A stretch of DNA of 64,000 nt from Piromyces finnis. Taxonomy: Eukaryota; Neocallimastigomycota; Neocallimastigomycetes; Neocallimastigales; Neocallimastigaceae. The translations under genes and the position numbers were made by a program. The stretch lies in NCBI GenBank assembly GCA_002104945.1, contig MCFH01000009.1, positions 698,501 to 762,500 on the forward strand, in the 5' to 3' direction. A model generated the notes under the pieces. The model was not told the origin of the DNA and ran no database searches. It worked only from the letters and a program-made list of their open reading frames with translations. This document shows, piece after piece, positions 1 through 15,427 of the stretch (positions within the stretch are counted from its first letter, which is position 1; each line of letters starts with the position of its first letter).

Positions 1-2596
1 TTTTTTATTTTAAATAAAAGGAAAAAAAAAATGAAAAAATGAAAATGTTTTAAACTAATATATAGTGTATTTATGGTTGTATTTCTATTTTGTTATTATT
101 AATAATATAATGGTAAATTTCATATAATTCTAATTTATAATAAAATTATTTCAAATATGAAAAAAAAAAAAATAACATAAAATTATTAGATAATAAAGTT
201 AATCTTCATTACACTAATAATATATATTAATATATTACTAAAAAAAATTGAAAACGTTTTTTTTATAGTATAAAATTTTTTTGATAGTATTTAAATATAT
301 TATAATTTATTAATATATTATATATAAAAATGAAGATTTGTATTTGTATTTAATATAATTTATTCCAATTAAATTTAATATATATGATATTCTAAAATTT
401 ATTTTAATTTATAATTCATTTAAACCAATATAAATTTTTATAGATTTTTGTAATAGGTGAAAAATAAATTTATTAGTTTAATATTTTAAGTTTATTCCGA
501 ATTTTTATTTTAAATTAAAATTTAAATTAAATTCTATTAAACTTTAAATTTCAATACTTACTGTTACACTCATTGATTTGTGTAATGTTTATCATAATAA
601 AGTATAAAATCTTTTTTATTATTTAATAATATATTCTTATGCAAAAGGAATTTATTTGTATATATAAATAAAATTTCTATGGAATATAATCAATTAAAAT
701 AAATTAAATAATATATTATTGACCATATATTTATATTATGGTAAAACATAAAATTTCATTTAATATAAAATTTAAATTGAATTTTAAAACATTTACCTTA
801 ATATATTAGAATAATATTATAATATTTAAATATAGTATGAAATAATTAAATTGAGTTTTTTATTCTTTTTTATTATAAAACAGAATTCTTATTAAACTTC
901 AGTTTTGTACCACATAAAATTTCTTTATTAAAAATTTTACATACATTTAATTAAAAATCTTTTATTGATTACATGATTTTAGGTAAAAATTTTAAAAATT
1001 ATATTTATTATTCAACTTTTATACTTCTATAATTATATGTGATGTATTAACTACGTAAAATTTTCTTTGTGTATACGCCACATATAATTTACTTAATGTA
1101 AAATCAATAAAATTTTTGTTTTTTGAATTTTATAGTAATAAAAAAGTCAAAAAATATTATTACTAAAAAAAAAAAGCTATTAAAATTATATTATTGTTTT
1201 TTTTTTATTTTATTTTATTCTTCAGATAACATTAAATTGAAACTACTATTGCATTTCAGCAATATATCATTTACTGTTTACATATAAAAAATTGGAATAA
1301 TTCTTCCCTATTTTATTTATTCTTTTATTATCATCATTAGACCATAAAAATATGATATTATTACAATAAATTACTATTCTAAACTGTAATAAAAATATAA
1401 TTTCCCTTCTTTCAATAAAAAGGTGGTGTCATTGATAATTAATTGATACATATATTAATAACATCAATTTATACAATATATATAATAAACTGTAGGATTG
1501 TTTTAAATATACATCAAACATGTAAAGGTAAATATGACTTATAAAAATATGATAGAAAAAACTACCCATCAGTAAACTAACTTAATAATAAATTTATTTT
1601 TTAATTTTTAAATAATAAATATTATATTAATGTGTCAATAGAAATAAAAAAGAAAAGATAGCTTAAATTTCTGGGATATTATCTACAATATATGGTACTT
1701 TACAATATTCATGATATTATATTTATGATAAAAATATACTTTTTTTTTATAATAATATATTCAATATGTAATGAATAATGAATATCTAGTAAATTATTTT
1801 TCCATTTCGTAATGATAATGATATTATATCATTGATTTATTTTATTTTAATTGAACTATTTATCCTAAACTATTTATTCTCTCTTTTTTTTTTTTAGTTT
1901 TTGGTTTGATTAAATTTCCATTGAATATTCTAACAATATTAATTAACCAACCGAATTTAACTTACATTCCTCACATGTCTTATTTAATAATTCCATTAAA
2001 GTTTAATAAATATATTAAAGATTTCAATTATTGCTTTTTTTTTTTTCATTTAACTTTAAATTATGAAATATAAAAAATATATTTTTATAAAAGTGTTAAT
2101 TTTCAACAAAATAATATTAATAGATAAATATAAGTTGAAAATGAAATTCATAATTATAATATAAACGAAATTTTTATAATTATTTTTTTAATATATTTAC
2201 TAAAATATTTTTTAATATTACATTCTTAAAAGTTAAATAAAATGTAAATATTAAATTATTCAATTAAACTTTTTTAAAAAAAATTCAAATGTGTTTAGAA
2301 TTATAAAAGTATATTATTAAAGTTTCAATAATTGTACTGAAATTAAAAAATATATACTATTGAAAAAATATTTTAAATATAATATAAATTAATCGTGAAA
2401 AATTTACTTATTGTTATTTTTTTATTTTTAGTAATAAAAGAAAAAAAGTACACTTTTTTGGTTATAATTAAAGTATTTGTATATTTGTAATACAATTTAT
2501 TACTGTCAATATATAAAATATTACTATATTCTTTTTATATTTAAACGTTATGATATCCTCTTTCAAAAATAAAAATAAAGTAAAATAAAAAAAAAA
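1..2596. other. gene-free A/T-rich region
   Basis: No frame in this stretch carries a recognisable protein, no tRNA-like arm or GC-rich island is visible, and the sequence is short A and T runs. It is the upstream region of the protease gene that starts at 2597. The window edge prevents saying what lies further upstream. Confidence 0.7.
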
Positions 2597-5469
2597 ATGA
2601 GTACTAATATAATAATTTGTATTATTGTCTTTTGTAGTATGACTTTTTCAAAATTAATTAACAAATCTTATTCCTTAAATATAACTTTTAATGAATCCCA
2701 AAAATTTAATAAAAAATATATTATTGTATTCAAAAGTATTATAGAAAATAATGATATTAATTCTGTAAGTGAAAGAGGAAATATGAATAATAAGAGACAG
2801 GAGAATCATAGGAGAAAAAGAGCAATTATTAAAAATTATTTAAAATCAAAATATAATTTATTAACTCTTCAATATAATATAAATTATCACAATGATATTA
2901 AAACTAATCTTCATGAATATGTAGAATATCCTATTTTCGAAAACATCGTCCAACCTGCCAATAATAAGTCTATGTCAAATCCAATATTGTACAAATCTTT
3001 TATGTTTTTGAATGAGCAAGATATAATGAAAAAAGTTTATGAAAGTACAAAGGATCAGAATATCATGAAAAGATCAAAAGAAGATTATCAATATATTATT
3101 AACAAGTTTATGAATGCTATTAATTCCACTGAATTTCCAATAGATTATATAGAAGAAGATTTTTCTGTTAATAGCGACGATTTATCAGAAGAGAATTATA
3201 AAAACCTTTTACGACTTAAAAATAAAAAACATAAAAAAAGGTCAATAACTTTAAATATCATCAATAAAGCATTTAAAAAAAGAAGATCTATATCTAATGA
3301 TAATATTGAAATTCAAGATGATAATTTAGAATGGGTAATAATAAATATTTAAAATATAAAATATATATATAAAGTTGTTAAGTAAAATATATGTATTAAA
3401 ATATTTCTATTAAAATATTGTATTATAATATACAAATAGGGCTTAGATAGGATTGATCAAAGACAAACTACTGGAGATAATATTTACAAGTATCAAAAAA
3501 ATGCTGGTAGAAACGTCAACGTTTATATAATTGATACGTAATAAATATAAATAATATATATCTTGTTAATATAAATATTTTAATTATTTTTTATATTGAA
3601 AAATATTCGACTTTATAGTGGATTAAATTTTAATCATAAAGATTATAAATCAAGATGTTATCATGGTGCAAACTTTGTAGATAATGAAAGCGATGATGAT
3701 CTATATGGTATTATTAATTTTTTTTTCAATTTTCTTTATTTTATTTTTATACCTTTTATTTATTACTATTTTTTAATGATTTAATATTTAAATCAAATTA
3801 TCGTTATACTTATTACATATTCACTTAATGTTTCTTTTTAATTTCAAAAAATAAATATTTTTATTATTTATCAACAAAAAGTTATTTAAATTAGATATTT
3901 TTCATAGATTCAAAAATTTAATTTTAATATTTTTTGTAACTTTATTAGGTCATGGTTCATATGTTGCAGGGATCGTTGGAGGTTAGAGAAGTATTTTTTT
4001 TTTACTCCTTAACCATATTTTAATAAATTTTTATCATAAAAAACATTAGGAGAAATCCATGGAGTAGCAAAAAAAGTAAACTTAATTTCTGTAAAAGTTC
4101 TAAATAAAAATGGGAGGTTGATTTTAAAATAAAATAAATATATAAACTGAAATATTTATCATCAAAATAATAAATGTTATAAATATTTAAAATATATATT
4201 AGTGGAAAATCAAGTACTGTTATACAAGGTCTGTATTGGGTTATTAATAATCATAAAAATAATAGAGAAAATAATATAGGTTCAATTGCAAAGTAAAATC
4301 AAATAAATATTAAGTAGAAAGAAATAAATTATAATATTAATAAATTAAAATAAATTTTTTACTTATTAAATAATATCAATAATTTAAAATATATATACAG
4401 TATATCATTAGGATCAATTAAAAGTAATGCATTGAATGATGCTGTTTCAATAGCCAAAAAAAATGGAATATTGGTTATTACTTCTGGTACTACTTTAGTG
4501 TTATTAAATTTTATTTTTTAAATATATTTATATCTATTATAATAATCATAAAAATTTATGATTTTATCTTTTATTCTATCATTACTATTAGCTGGAAATG
4601 ATGGAGGTGATGCTTGTAATAAATCACCAGCATCATCAAAGGACGGTAGAATCAAATATATTATTTTATATTACTTTTCAAAATAAATATTGAATTTTTT
4701 TTAATAGTTATTAGTGTTGGAGCTATTGACAAAGATGATCATATTAGTCTTTTTTCTAATAGAGGCTCTTGCGTTTCTATGTAATAAAAATATTTTATAT
4801 AGATTATCAGAAAAATAAAATCTTATTATTTTTATATTGACAAAATTTTAATATTTTTTACCTTTAATATATAAGTTATGCTCCAGGAGAAGATATTTCT
4901 AGTTCATCGAATATTTCATCCAATTCTGGAATAAAATATGGCACTTCCTTTTCAACACCATTTGTATCTGGAGTAAAAATAGAATTATTTTCATATAATT
5001 ATATAAAAACTATTATATTTTTATACTATATATAATTAATAATTAGTATTTTAAAATGATAATTTTATAGGTAGCTGCCTTGATGATGTCTGAATTATAT
5101 AATTACCAACAAAATTTTTCTCCTGATAGAATTAAGAATATTCTGCTTAATATTGCTACCAATAGCTTGACAAATGGTGATTCGATTACTCAATCCAACA
5201 ATGCTATGATTTACGAATATAATTTCGAAAATGGAAACAGAAAAGACTCACAAGATAATAAGCAAACTAGTAGAATAGATGTTTTTTCTCAATCAAATCC
5301 AAATAATATTTATATCCTGTATAATGGTTGGAATTATGGTTTTACCATTAATAATACTATTTCTTCAATTACAAATTTTACAATGAAATCTCTTTCATTG
5401 AAAGAATTTTTTCAAAATTTTATAATTATTTATTGTATTTTATTATTGTCTTATATTTTATTTTTATAA
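2597..5469 (+). CDS. subtilisin-like serine protease (S8 family), secreted or anchored, 11 exons
   Basis: Predicted exons: 2597-3334, 3440-3537, 3619-3707, 3949-3981, 4050-4116, 4203-4292, 4401-4486, 4592-4645, 4708-4780, 4876-4972, 5071-5469, giving 607 aa. The protein begins with a hydrophobic signal peptide, then a propeptide of about 220 aa with an I9-like KKYIIVFK strand and several dibasic sites (KKRS, KKRRS), the last just before the catalytic domain. Catalytic features seen: Asp in VYIIDTG, His in GHGSYVAGIVGG, oxyanion Asn in SAGNDGG, Ser in GTSFSTPFVSG. The C-terminus ends in a hydrophobic tail (FIIIYCILLLSYILFL), which could be a membrane anchor or GPI signal. The active-site Ser motif has Phe-Ser where Met-Ala is usual. 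All catalytic residues are present, so an active enzyme is likely; substrate unknown. The whole prosegment is one exon while the catalytic part is cut by ten introns. Confidence 0.92.
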
Positions 5470-5740
5470 TTGATATTAAATAATAATAATGATAGTCATA
5501 ATTATAATGAAAAAATTTATAACATTTATAATCTAGTTTTACACGATGTATAATAATTTTATTTTATTTTTAAATATGTATAATAAAAATGATTTCAAAA
5601 TTTATGTTAAGGCATTATGTATTAAATTATTATTTATTTTTATTTTTTACTTTTTTTTATTCTTTATTTATATCATTATTTATTCATTTTTACATTATTT
5701 TATTATACTGTAAATATTTTATTAAGAGAATAATTTATTT

Positions 5741-7328
<1,588 letters not shown>

Positions 7329-7980
7329 ACTTCTTAATGCTTATTATTATATAGTATTTTTTTTTATTATTATTTTATTTTATTTTATTTTTTATTTTTA
7401 ATATATATTAGTAACTTCTTATATTTCGGTAAATTCCTTATTAAACCTCTAGTAATATAAACATAATAAATTTATATAACAATAATAATAAAATATAGAG
7501 AAATGAGTGTTAATTGCTTTTATTGTTATATAAATTCATCCTTATAATACTATTATTCTACTATGTCATTATTATGTCAATTATTTATATAATTCAATAT
7601 ACCTTTATAATTTTTCAATTATTTGTTTAAAAAAAAAAGTTTTTATATAATCTAATATAAATAATATATAGTTGGATAAAATGGTTAAAGTTCCTTTATT
7701 AAATACTATTACTTCCCCTTTTTTATGTGATTTAACATTTACTTTGATTATATAGAATTTTTACATATATAAAATGATAGTGACATTTTATTTTACATAA
7801 CAAAAAACTATATATAAAATTATTTTTAAATTTTTATAGAAATATTTAGATTTGATTTGTAGGTAACAAATTAAAATTAAAATTTAAATAATAAATGAAT
7901 AAATGAATATCAAAGTTAAATAAAATAAAAAAATAGAACTAAAAAAAAAAAAAAAATTACTAAAATTTAATAAAAAAAAT
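7329..7980. promoter_or_regulatory. shared upstream region of Mmm1 (-) and SAYSvFN (+)
   Basis: These 652 bp separate two divergently transcribed genes and hold no ORF of substance. They must contain both promoters. I see A/T runs but no specific element I can name. Confidence 0.4.
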
Positions 7981-8831
7981 ATGGCACAAAAACTCCCAAA
8001 AGCACCAAGAAGAGTGAAAGTATAAATAATATTAATAAATTATTAACAAATACTTATTAAATTTTACATATTTTTAATTGAAAGATTAGTTTTTATACAA
8101 TTTATTAAATTTATTAAATATGTTGTATTAATAATAATCCTTTACATTTTATTTTTGAACATTCATTAATAAGAGACAAGAAGAATTGAAAAAAAGAAAA
8201 GAAGGTAGTTGAAATGAAATAAAATCTATCATTTTAACATTAATTATAAAATACATTCATTGATGTTAAAGAAAAAGTTTATAATTAATTCAAAAATATG
8301 ATTATAAAAATATATTAATAAATATAATAAATGTTCATAAATCATTAACTAATTTTAATTAATGAATTTTCGTACTATTTTATGTATGAAAATAAATTAA
8401 CTTTTTGAATTAAGACCTTGTTAAAGCAAAGAAAGAAGAAAAAACAATATTTACTCAAAAAAATATAACAATTTTTATTGTTTGGTTTGTTTTTTTATTA
8501 ATATTTGCTTACTTTGAATTTGGTCTTTTATTCTTAATAATTTCTATTGGTGTTTTAATTTATATAGTAAATATATCAAAAAAGCAACATATATATATAT
8601 ATATATTTATTTATTTATTTATTTATTTATTGTTATCAATTTTATTAAAAACTATCTTCAACTATATATTTATTTAAATACTATATAAAATAAAATATTT
8701 AGAACACTAGTACAGAAGAAAAAGATCCTGAAAAGAAATCTGCATATAGTGTATTCAATAAAAATTGTGAAAGACTTGAAGGTCAAATTACAACTGAAAC
8801 TTTTGAAAAGCAAATATACCATAAAGCATAA
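7981..8831 (+). CDS. SAYSD1: SAYSvFN-domain protein (SAYSD1-like), ER membrane
   Basis: Exons 7981-8019, 8174-8204, 8415-8566, 8703-8831 encode 116 aa. A charged Lys/Glu-rich N-terminal helix is followed by two closely spaced hydrophobic segments (ITIFIVWFVFLLIFAYFEFGL and LLFLIISIGVLIYI), then the family signature KKSAYSVFNKNCERLEGQ and a short polar tail. That order is the usual SAYSvFN architecture. In animals SAYSD1 is an ER membrane protein that associates with the translocon and UFMylated ribosomes to clear stalled nascent chains. Whether UFMylation exists in this organism cannot be judged here. The signature is near exact, so the family call is firm; the function is by homology. Confidence 0.9.
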
Positions 8832-9621
8832 TTTATTTCTTCTTTTTAAATAAATTTACTAAATAAAAATACATTTTAAAAATTATGTATTTATACAAAA
8901 TATGATATATATATATATATATAACAAAAATTTTTTTTCTTAATAATATTCTCATTTTATAAAATCTTATTTTATAAAACATAACACAGTTGTAAAAATA
9001 AAAAATAACCCATTTCATAATATTAATATCAAGCTTATAACTAATAAACATGAAAATAAAATAACAAATATTATTTTACAAACTTTGATTATTATGTTAA
9101 TAATAACATATTATTATTAATTTGTATAGACATTGAAAATAATTTTTATTTTCATAAATTTTTAATTTTATTATATGCTTTTGTTTTATTATTATTAATA
9201 TTATAATTATTGTTTTTATTGTAATAATTATATTTGTTGAATATTGTATTGATTTTATATCTTGGAATTAAAAAAAAAAAAGAATAATTTATATTATAAA
9301 AATTGAGGATTATATTAAAAATAAAAGCATGCTTAACAAAAACAAAGTCTTAGATTTATTTTTAATTAAATAAATTAGCTTTTATTTTTGCTTTTTTATT
9401 TTTGTATTTAAAATGAAAATAATTAAAGTACTTTTAATAAATATTATCCCACGTTTGTTATTACTTTAAAACAAATATATGCATTAATTGATAGTTTATA
9501 CTATTAATTTTATAATGTATATCTTTCCCTTTAGGTTTATTTATTATTATATATATAAATAATATAGTTAATAATATATCTTACTTTTTGATGTTTTTAT
9601 GCATTTTAAATTTATTTATTT
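8832..9621. other. convergent spacer, nothing recognised
   Basis: These 790 bp separate the 3' ends of the SAYSvFN and eIF4E genes. A weak 72-residue frame at 8833-9051 on the minus strand is Ile/Tyr/Lys-rich with no motif and is taken as noise. Confidence 0.6.
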
Positions 9622-10929
9622 TTAGAGTTTTACATACTTAGCCTTACTGCTTTGTTTTCCATCTTCATGTGAGTTGAATGATAACTTTTCTGTACCAATT
9701 AAAGTTTTAAAGTATTTACTATTTAAAAAAAAAATTATATTTAAAAACACTTATTAGTTTTTATTTAAAATAATAAAAATAAAAACTATTTAAACATTAT
9801 TTCTTAAACTTACCCAACATTTAAAGTTTCTTCTTCATTCTTCCAGTTCTTAGTCCAAAGAGCTAATCTGTCACCTCTAGTTCTAACAGAAGCAACAGCA
9901 CCATTTACTTGATTTGGACAATCAAAAGCTTCACCAATACAGGCTAATACCTGTTATTAATTGTTATTAATGATATTAATATGTTAGGAGAGTATTATTA
10001 TTTGGTTTTGTATTATATATTATTAATGTATAAATAATATCAATAATATTTACAAGATTCATCCAATAATCATCAATCTTTGATCCCATTCTACTAACAG
10101 TAACGGTCCATCTACCACCTTCTTCATTTTGTTTGTCCTCTATTAAAACATAATTTTTTTCATTTTATAAAGAAATTTTAATTTTCAGTTTTGTATTCAC
10201 AAAAATTTTGTTTTTTTTTTAATAAATCAAAATTCACATCATACCCCATTCTGGTTTAATATCATGTCTAAATAAGAAATAGCTTGATGATGGAGCAATC
10301 TTTGAAACTGGAGGTATTGAATTAAATACACTGTTTATTATTGAATGAATAATTTTTATTTTGATTTTTTGATTTTTTGCATCCAGTATAATTTATTCAA
10401 TTATTTATTTATAGTATTTGGCATATTAAATGAATAAATAAAAATTAATAAATTTTATTAATTGATTTAGTACTTATATATATTTTATTATATTTTTCTT
10501 AAAATTCTTTTATTTATATATTATATAAATAAAAAAACATTATTTTTTTTCTTTTTAAATTAATATTCTTGTTTTTGTTATTAATTAAGAATAATTAATA
10601 ATTATTATATCAATTTAAAAGATCATATTTATTTCATTTTAATTTATCTTCATCAAAATACTTATTGATGATAAGGAATAATAAAAAGTAGATTTAATCT
10701 ATTTAATTATTTAAAATTACCCCCAAAAATCTTCTATAGTATTGAAAGTAGCAATGGTTTTAATATTTTGTTGCCAAGTTTGAGCAGTACTTTTCTTTTG
10801 TTGTGGTATATCATAATAAATAGTCCAACTAGTACTTAATTTGTGCTTAACATTGAAATTTTCTGGATCAACAAGAATAGATGTTAATTCTTTGTTTTGA
10901 ACTTCGTTTTGCTTTTCAACTTCAGTCAT
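9622..10929 (-). CDS. EIF4E: translation initiation factor eIF4E (cap-binding)
   Basis: Exons 10929-10721, 10330-10245, 10139-10054, 9950-9814, 9718-9622 encode 204 aa. Visible landmarks: the first cap-stacking Trp equivalent (STSWTIYYD), the TWQQNI Trp (human W56 position), NTIEDFWG (the 4G-binding Trp), IKPEWED (second cap-stacking Trp plus the guanine-binding Glu), EEGGRW, and the late LALWTKNW Trp. eIF4E binds the mRNA cap and recruits eIF4G. Tyr replaces the Trp usually found three residues after the first Trp. Both positions diagnostic for class I are Trp, so this is a class-I-type factor. The start is the only Met ahead of the conserved core and leaves a normal 25-35 aa flexible N-terminus. 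Confidence 0.95.
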
Positions 10930-12023
10930 TTTGATATATTTATTATTTTTGATTATATATTATTTATTTGTTTATATTATATAAAAATAAATGTTTTATA
11001 GTATTCTTGATATTATTTATTAAGTATGTTTAGTTCTTATGGATATATATTAAATTAATATTTCTTTATTTTTCTTATGAATAAATATTATTAATTTTTT
11101 TTTTTTTTTTTTATAATTTTTAAAAGAAAATTTTATTAAACAAATATTTATTAGATTATTAATAAAAATAAAAATTATAAATAAAATTTATATATGGAAT
11201 TAAAAATTTCTGAATATGTTATAACCCTTTATACTTTTCTAAATAATTTATGTATATAAATATTTAATAATGAATATTATTATATAGATTTTATTTATTT
11301 TAACTAATAAAAATTAATTTATAATATATGTATATGATATATTATAATATATATAAATTAATTTAAATTCTTAATAGCTATTGATCTATAATAAATTAGA
11401 TATATATATTTAGAAGAAGAGTTGTACTATGAAAATATATTTATTTGATTGGTTACAAATAATTTGATTGGATGTTATTTAACATTAAAAAATGTATAAA
11501 TGTATAGTGAAAATATTTGTGTATTTCATAATTCATAAATATATGTAAAACTAATAATCAATTGTTCGTTTATATTTACATTATGTATATTAAAATATTA
11601 TGTATATTTCAATGTTTAGGAACGAACTGGGCAAAATCATTAAATTTAAAATTAATAGATAAAATATTATAAAATATATTTAAATTATAAATATGGTTAT
11701 TAATATGGTTATTTCTCATATTGCTTCACTTTATATATATAAAATAAAATACTGTTTATCCTTTAAGTATTTTTATATTATTATTAATAATAAGCATTTA
11801 TATAAAATAAACAAAATTACTAAATATTTACATAATAAATTTTTGGTATTATCATTTATTTTAAAAGTCATAATAAAAATATTTCATATAAAGAATACAT
11901 ATTAAGTATTATTTAATAATGAACTTCTTTGGATATATTTAATAATAGAAAAGATACATTATAAAAAAGTAATTTAAAAACTTGTTATTGCAGATAAATA
12001 TTAATTAAAATTATCATAGTGAT
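10930..12023. other. gene-free spacer
   Basis: This stretch lies upstream of eIF4E and downstream of the sororin-like gene. A 70-residue frame at 11693-11905 (+) is Ile/Lys/Tyr-rich, has no domain or splice support, and is judged chance. A short T run lies near 11098-11112. Confidence 0.6.
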
Positions 12024-14179
12024 TTATGACATCGATTCCTTTAAAACATAATCATCTATTTCTTTAAATAATTTCATTTGTTCGTCCTTAGCTTTTTTTA
12101 TTTCTTCTAAATCATCAGAGTCCTTTTAAGATAAAAACATAAATAAGCATTATTAATTTACATCAAAATTAAAATAACATTAATATTATTATATAAACTT
12201 ACCAATTTTTCCATATCTTCAATTTTTATCTTCTTTCTATTTCTCTTTTTTTTCTTTGATTCTAATATTTGTTGATGCTCTTGAAGAAGGATTTCATTAA
12301 CATTATCAAGATAGTGTGATTCCTTTTTACTAGTATAAGAGCCAGAAATAGAAATTGGAGTGTGAGTTCCTTCATTTTTTATATATTTTTGCTTTGATTT
12401 ATAAATTTTTTCAGCTTTTGAAAATCCAAATGGGTCATCAGATGATGAATCTTGATTAAAATAAATTTTTTCTGGTTGATCGTAATTTAATTCTTCAATT
12501 ACTGTAGTTTTGATTTCTTTAGGATGAGATATGAATGAGTCTGTTCTGTAAATATTGGGAATATTAGTTACATAAGCGGTACCATCATTGCTTCTAATTT
12601 TTCGCTTTCTATTTAATTCATCTGGTGAAAGAGGCTTATATCTTAAATTATTCTTATTATCATCATCCATTACTAAATTGAAATTATCGTTACCTGATAA
12701 AAGCTTTTTAATCTTCTCATCCAATTCATCTGCACTGTAAAGTGATTTATCATCAGAATTAAATACATCACCTTCATCAAGAAATTCATCTGGCTGGAAA
12801 TCAAAATGACTGATATCAGAATCAGTACGAATTAAATGACTATTAGATATAGGAGATATATTAATAAAATTTGATAATGAATTACTGTCTTGAAATGAGG
12901 TATTTCGAGATATAGTACTGACCTCTTTTTCTGGCGATTTAAAACTACTGCTTTCTAATGGAGTATGAAAACTCATTTCTTCATTTAATATTCTGGTATA
13001 ATTAATAGGGGATTCTTCTAAGAAAAGAAGGGTATTATTAAAATTATTAGGAGTAGAGGATTTATAACTATTATTACAATTAAGTGACTCTAGAATATCT
13101 GATATTTGAACTTTTCCACCTTTATTAAATTCGGCTAATAACTCTAACGACTTATTACTTAAATCACATGATTTTCTTTTTAAATTATGGTCATCATCAA
13201 TTATACTATTATCAATTGTTGATTTCGATGAATTAAAATCATTTTCAGAATCACTTCTTATAAACGGTACAATAAGATCGTTGTTATGTTTTTTTAATGG
13301 TGATGAATCATCAATTTTAATGATTTCAATTTTATCGGGACTTCTGCTTGTTTTTTTTTCTAATGAAGTGTTATAAGATATATTTATTGAATCATTAATA
13401 TTTTTTACTTTGTCATCAAAAGTAACCTTCTCTTTACGTTTTGAACTGGTATTATCTTTTTTCTTTAAAATAGATGGTTTACATAATATATTTTTCTGAT
13501 CATTCTTTTCAATCTTTTTTGGCTCTAAATTTTCATCTTTAAAATCTGGAACAATGTCCTCGTCAATTCCTATATTTTCCTTTATTTCTATTTTAACTTT
13601 TTTACTTTTTAATTTATTGTCATTATTAACGGTATCATTATGAATATTTTCTTTTGATATTTTATTTTGTATTAATACAATAAAATTTGGATCATTTATT
13701 AATTTATCTTTTTGATTTTTGATTTTTATACTAGATTTAGTTTTGGCATTTTTATTTATATCAAGATTTATATTTTTATTATTAATAATTGTTGTTATTT
13801 TTGTTTTGTTATTTCCTTTTTCTTTTAGAGTATCACGATTAACATTACTATTTGAAGTAGCAGTATTATTATCTTTTAATACATTTGTTTTAATTGGCTT
13901 TTCATTTATAGTTTTGATTATATTATGATTTTTTACTAATTTTTCTTTTAAGCCCCTTCTATTTACCAAATTTTCGCTTTTTTGCTTTAATAATATTAAG
14001 TTTTCTTTAGGCTTGCTTCTGCTTCTTAAAGAATATCCTATGCTTTTTGGAATAATATTTTCCTTATTCGTTTGTATTTTAGGTTTAGTTGAACGCTTTC
14101 TTTTTAAGCCATTTAAATTATTTTCTTTATTTATATTTTCATTATTCGCTAATAATCTCTGTTTACTTCTTGTTAACAT
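12024..14179 (-). CDS. KEN-box, FGF-motif nuclear protein; candidate sororin-like cohesin protector
   Basis: Exon 1 is 14179-12203 and exon 2 is 12122-12024 (80-bp intron), giving 691 aa, mostly disordered and rich in Ser, Asn, Lys and Asp. The first 60 residues carry basic patches and three KEN tripeptides (INKENN, NKENII, PKENL), the signal for APC/C-dependent destruction. Near residue 605 is DPFGFSKAEKIY, an FGF-type motif. The end is a Lys/Arg-rich stretch (KKKKRNRKKIK), then an acidic helix, DEQMKLFKEIDDYVLKE. Basic stretch plus C-terminal helix, FGF motif and KEN box together are the layout known for vertebrate sororin, which binds Pds5 and antagonises Wapl. Many S/TP sites suggest CDK control. 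There is no folded domain to confirm it, so the gene is solid but the name is a hypothesis; securin or another APC/C substrate remains possible. Confidence 0.5.
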
Positions 14180-14961
14180 CTTTTTTATCTTTTTATTTTT
14201 TTTATATAATGTTTAAATTAATAATAGATTTATTAAATTTATTCAAATCAAAAATGAATATGAAAAAAAAATAATAAAAATAAACCAAAATAACGATAAT
14301 AATGTTTTTTAATAAATAAATATTGGAATTTAATAATCCTACTTTATAATGAATACAATTAAAATCTTTATTCAAATAAGTTAAAATAACATTATATAAT
14401 CTTTATATATATATATACAATATATATAATAAAATTACAAAATTTTAAATACTATAATGTTGAAATAATTTTTAAAATAAAAATATAAAAATAAAAAAAA
14501 TTTTAATAATGAAATATTTTTTTTTATAATATATTAAAAAAAAAAAAAAAAAGTTATTAATAATTAAAGTTTTTAAAAAAAAATTATATTTTACTGCGTA
14601 TAAAAAATTATAGTTTAATTAAAACAAAACTAAAAAATAACAAAATAAATTTTAATAATGTATAAGTATTTAACACTGATATAATACCAAATTATTATAA
14701 TATTATAATATTATAAATTATAATGAATTAATATTTATACATTTTGTTAGATATTTAATAATAAATAAATAACTCAATTATTCAATAAATAAACTGCTTA
14801 ACAAAAATGACAAGTTATGAAAAAAGATATAGTCAAAGCACTCAGAATCTAGTTAAATGTATATATATAGAAAACTCGCATAAAAAAATATATTTCATTT
14901 TTTAATAATGAAAAAAAAATTATATATTTCTCCTTTTTTTCCTTTTTTTATTACTTTAGCT
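14180..14961. promoter_or_regulatory. divergent upstream region between sororin-like (-) and UPF0193 (+) genes
   Basis: These 782 bp of A/T-rich sequence between two divergent starts hold no credible ORF. There is a short tandem of TATAATATTA units at about 14695-14720 but no recognisable factor site. Confidence 0.4.
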
Positions 14962-15356
14962 ATGATGAAAAGTTCAAAGTTATCTTATTCTCAACAGCAA
15001 ATACTGGATAATCTTTTACAAGGTAACAACAAACAAACAAAATAAGTGCAAATTTCATCTAAAACTAAATATGCTATTTTTCTATTACAATTTAAAAACA
15101 TTTATTTATAGAGGGTGGATCTTTTCCGCCAACAAGTTATTTTAAAGAAAACTCTCAAAAAAAACCAGTTCGTCCAATTAATATATATAACGGAAGATGC
15201 ATTTATCAAAGTACAAAACCAAAAATTCGTACAAAGCAAATGATTCTTCGAAGAGATCCAACTGCATATCAAAGAGAGCAATTTGTATCTAATATGCTAT
15301 ATAGTAGTAATGCATTTATTAAAATTAAAATAATAATATTATTATTATTTGTTTGT

Positions 15357-15427
<71 letters not shown>

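Noticed and set aside
11693-11905. 70-residue plus-strand frame
   Set aside because: Ile/Lys/Tyr/Asn composition equals that of random A/T-rich DNA, with no motif, no partner exon and no homology recognised.
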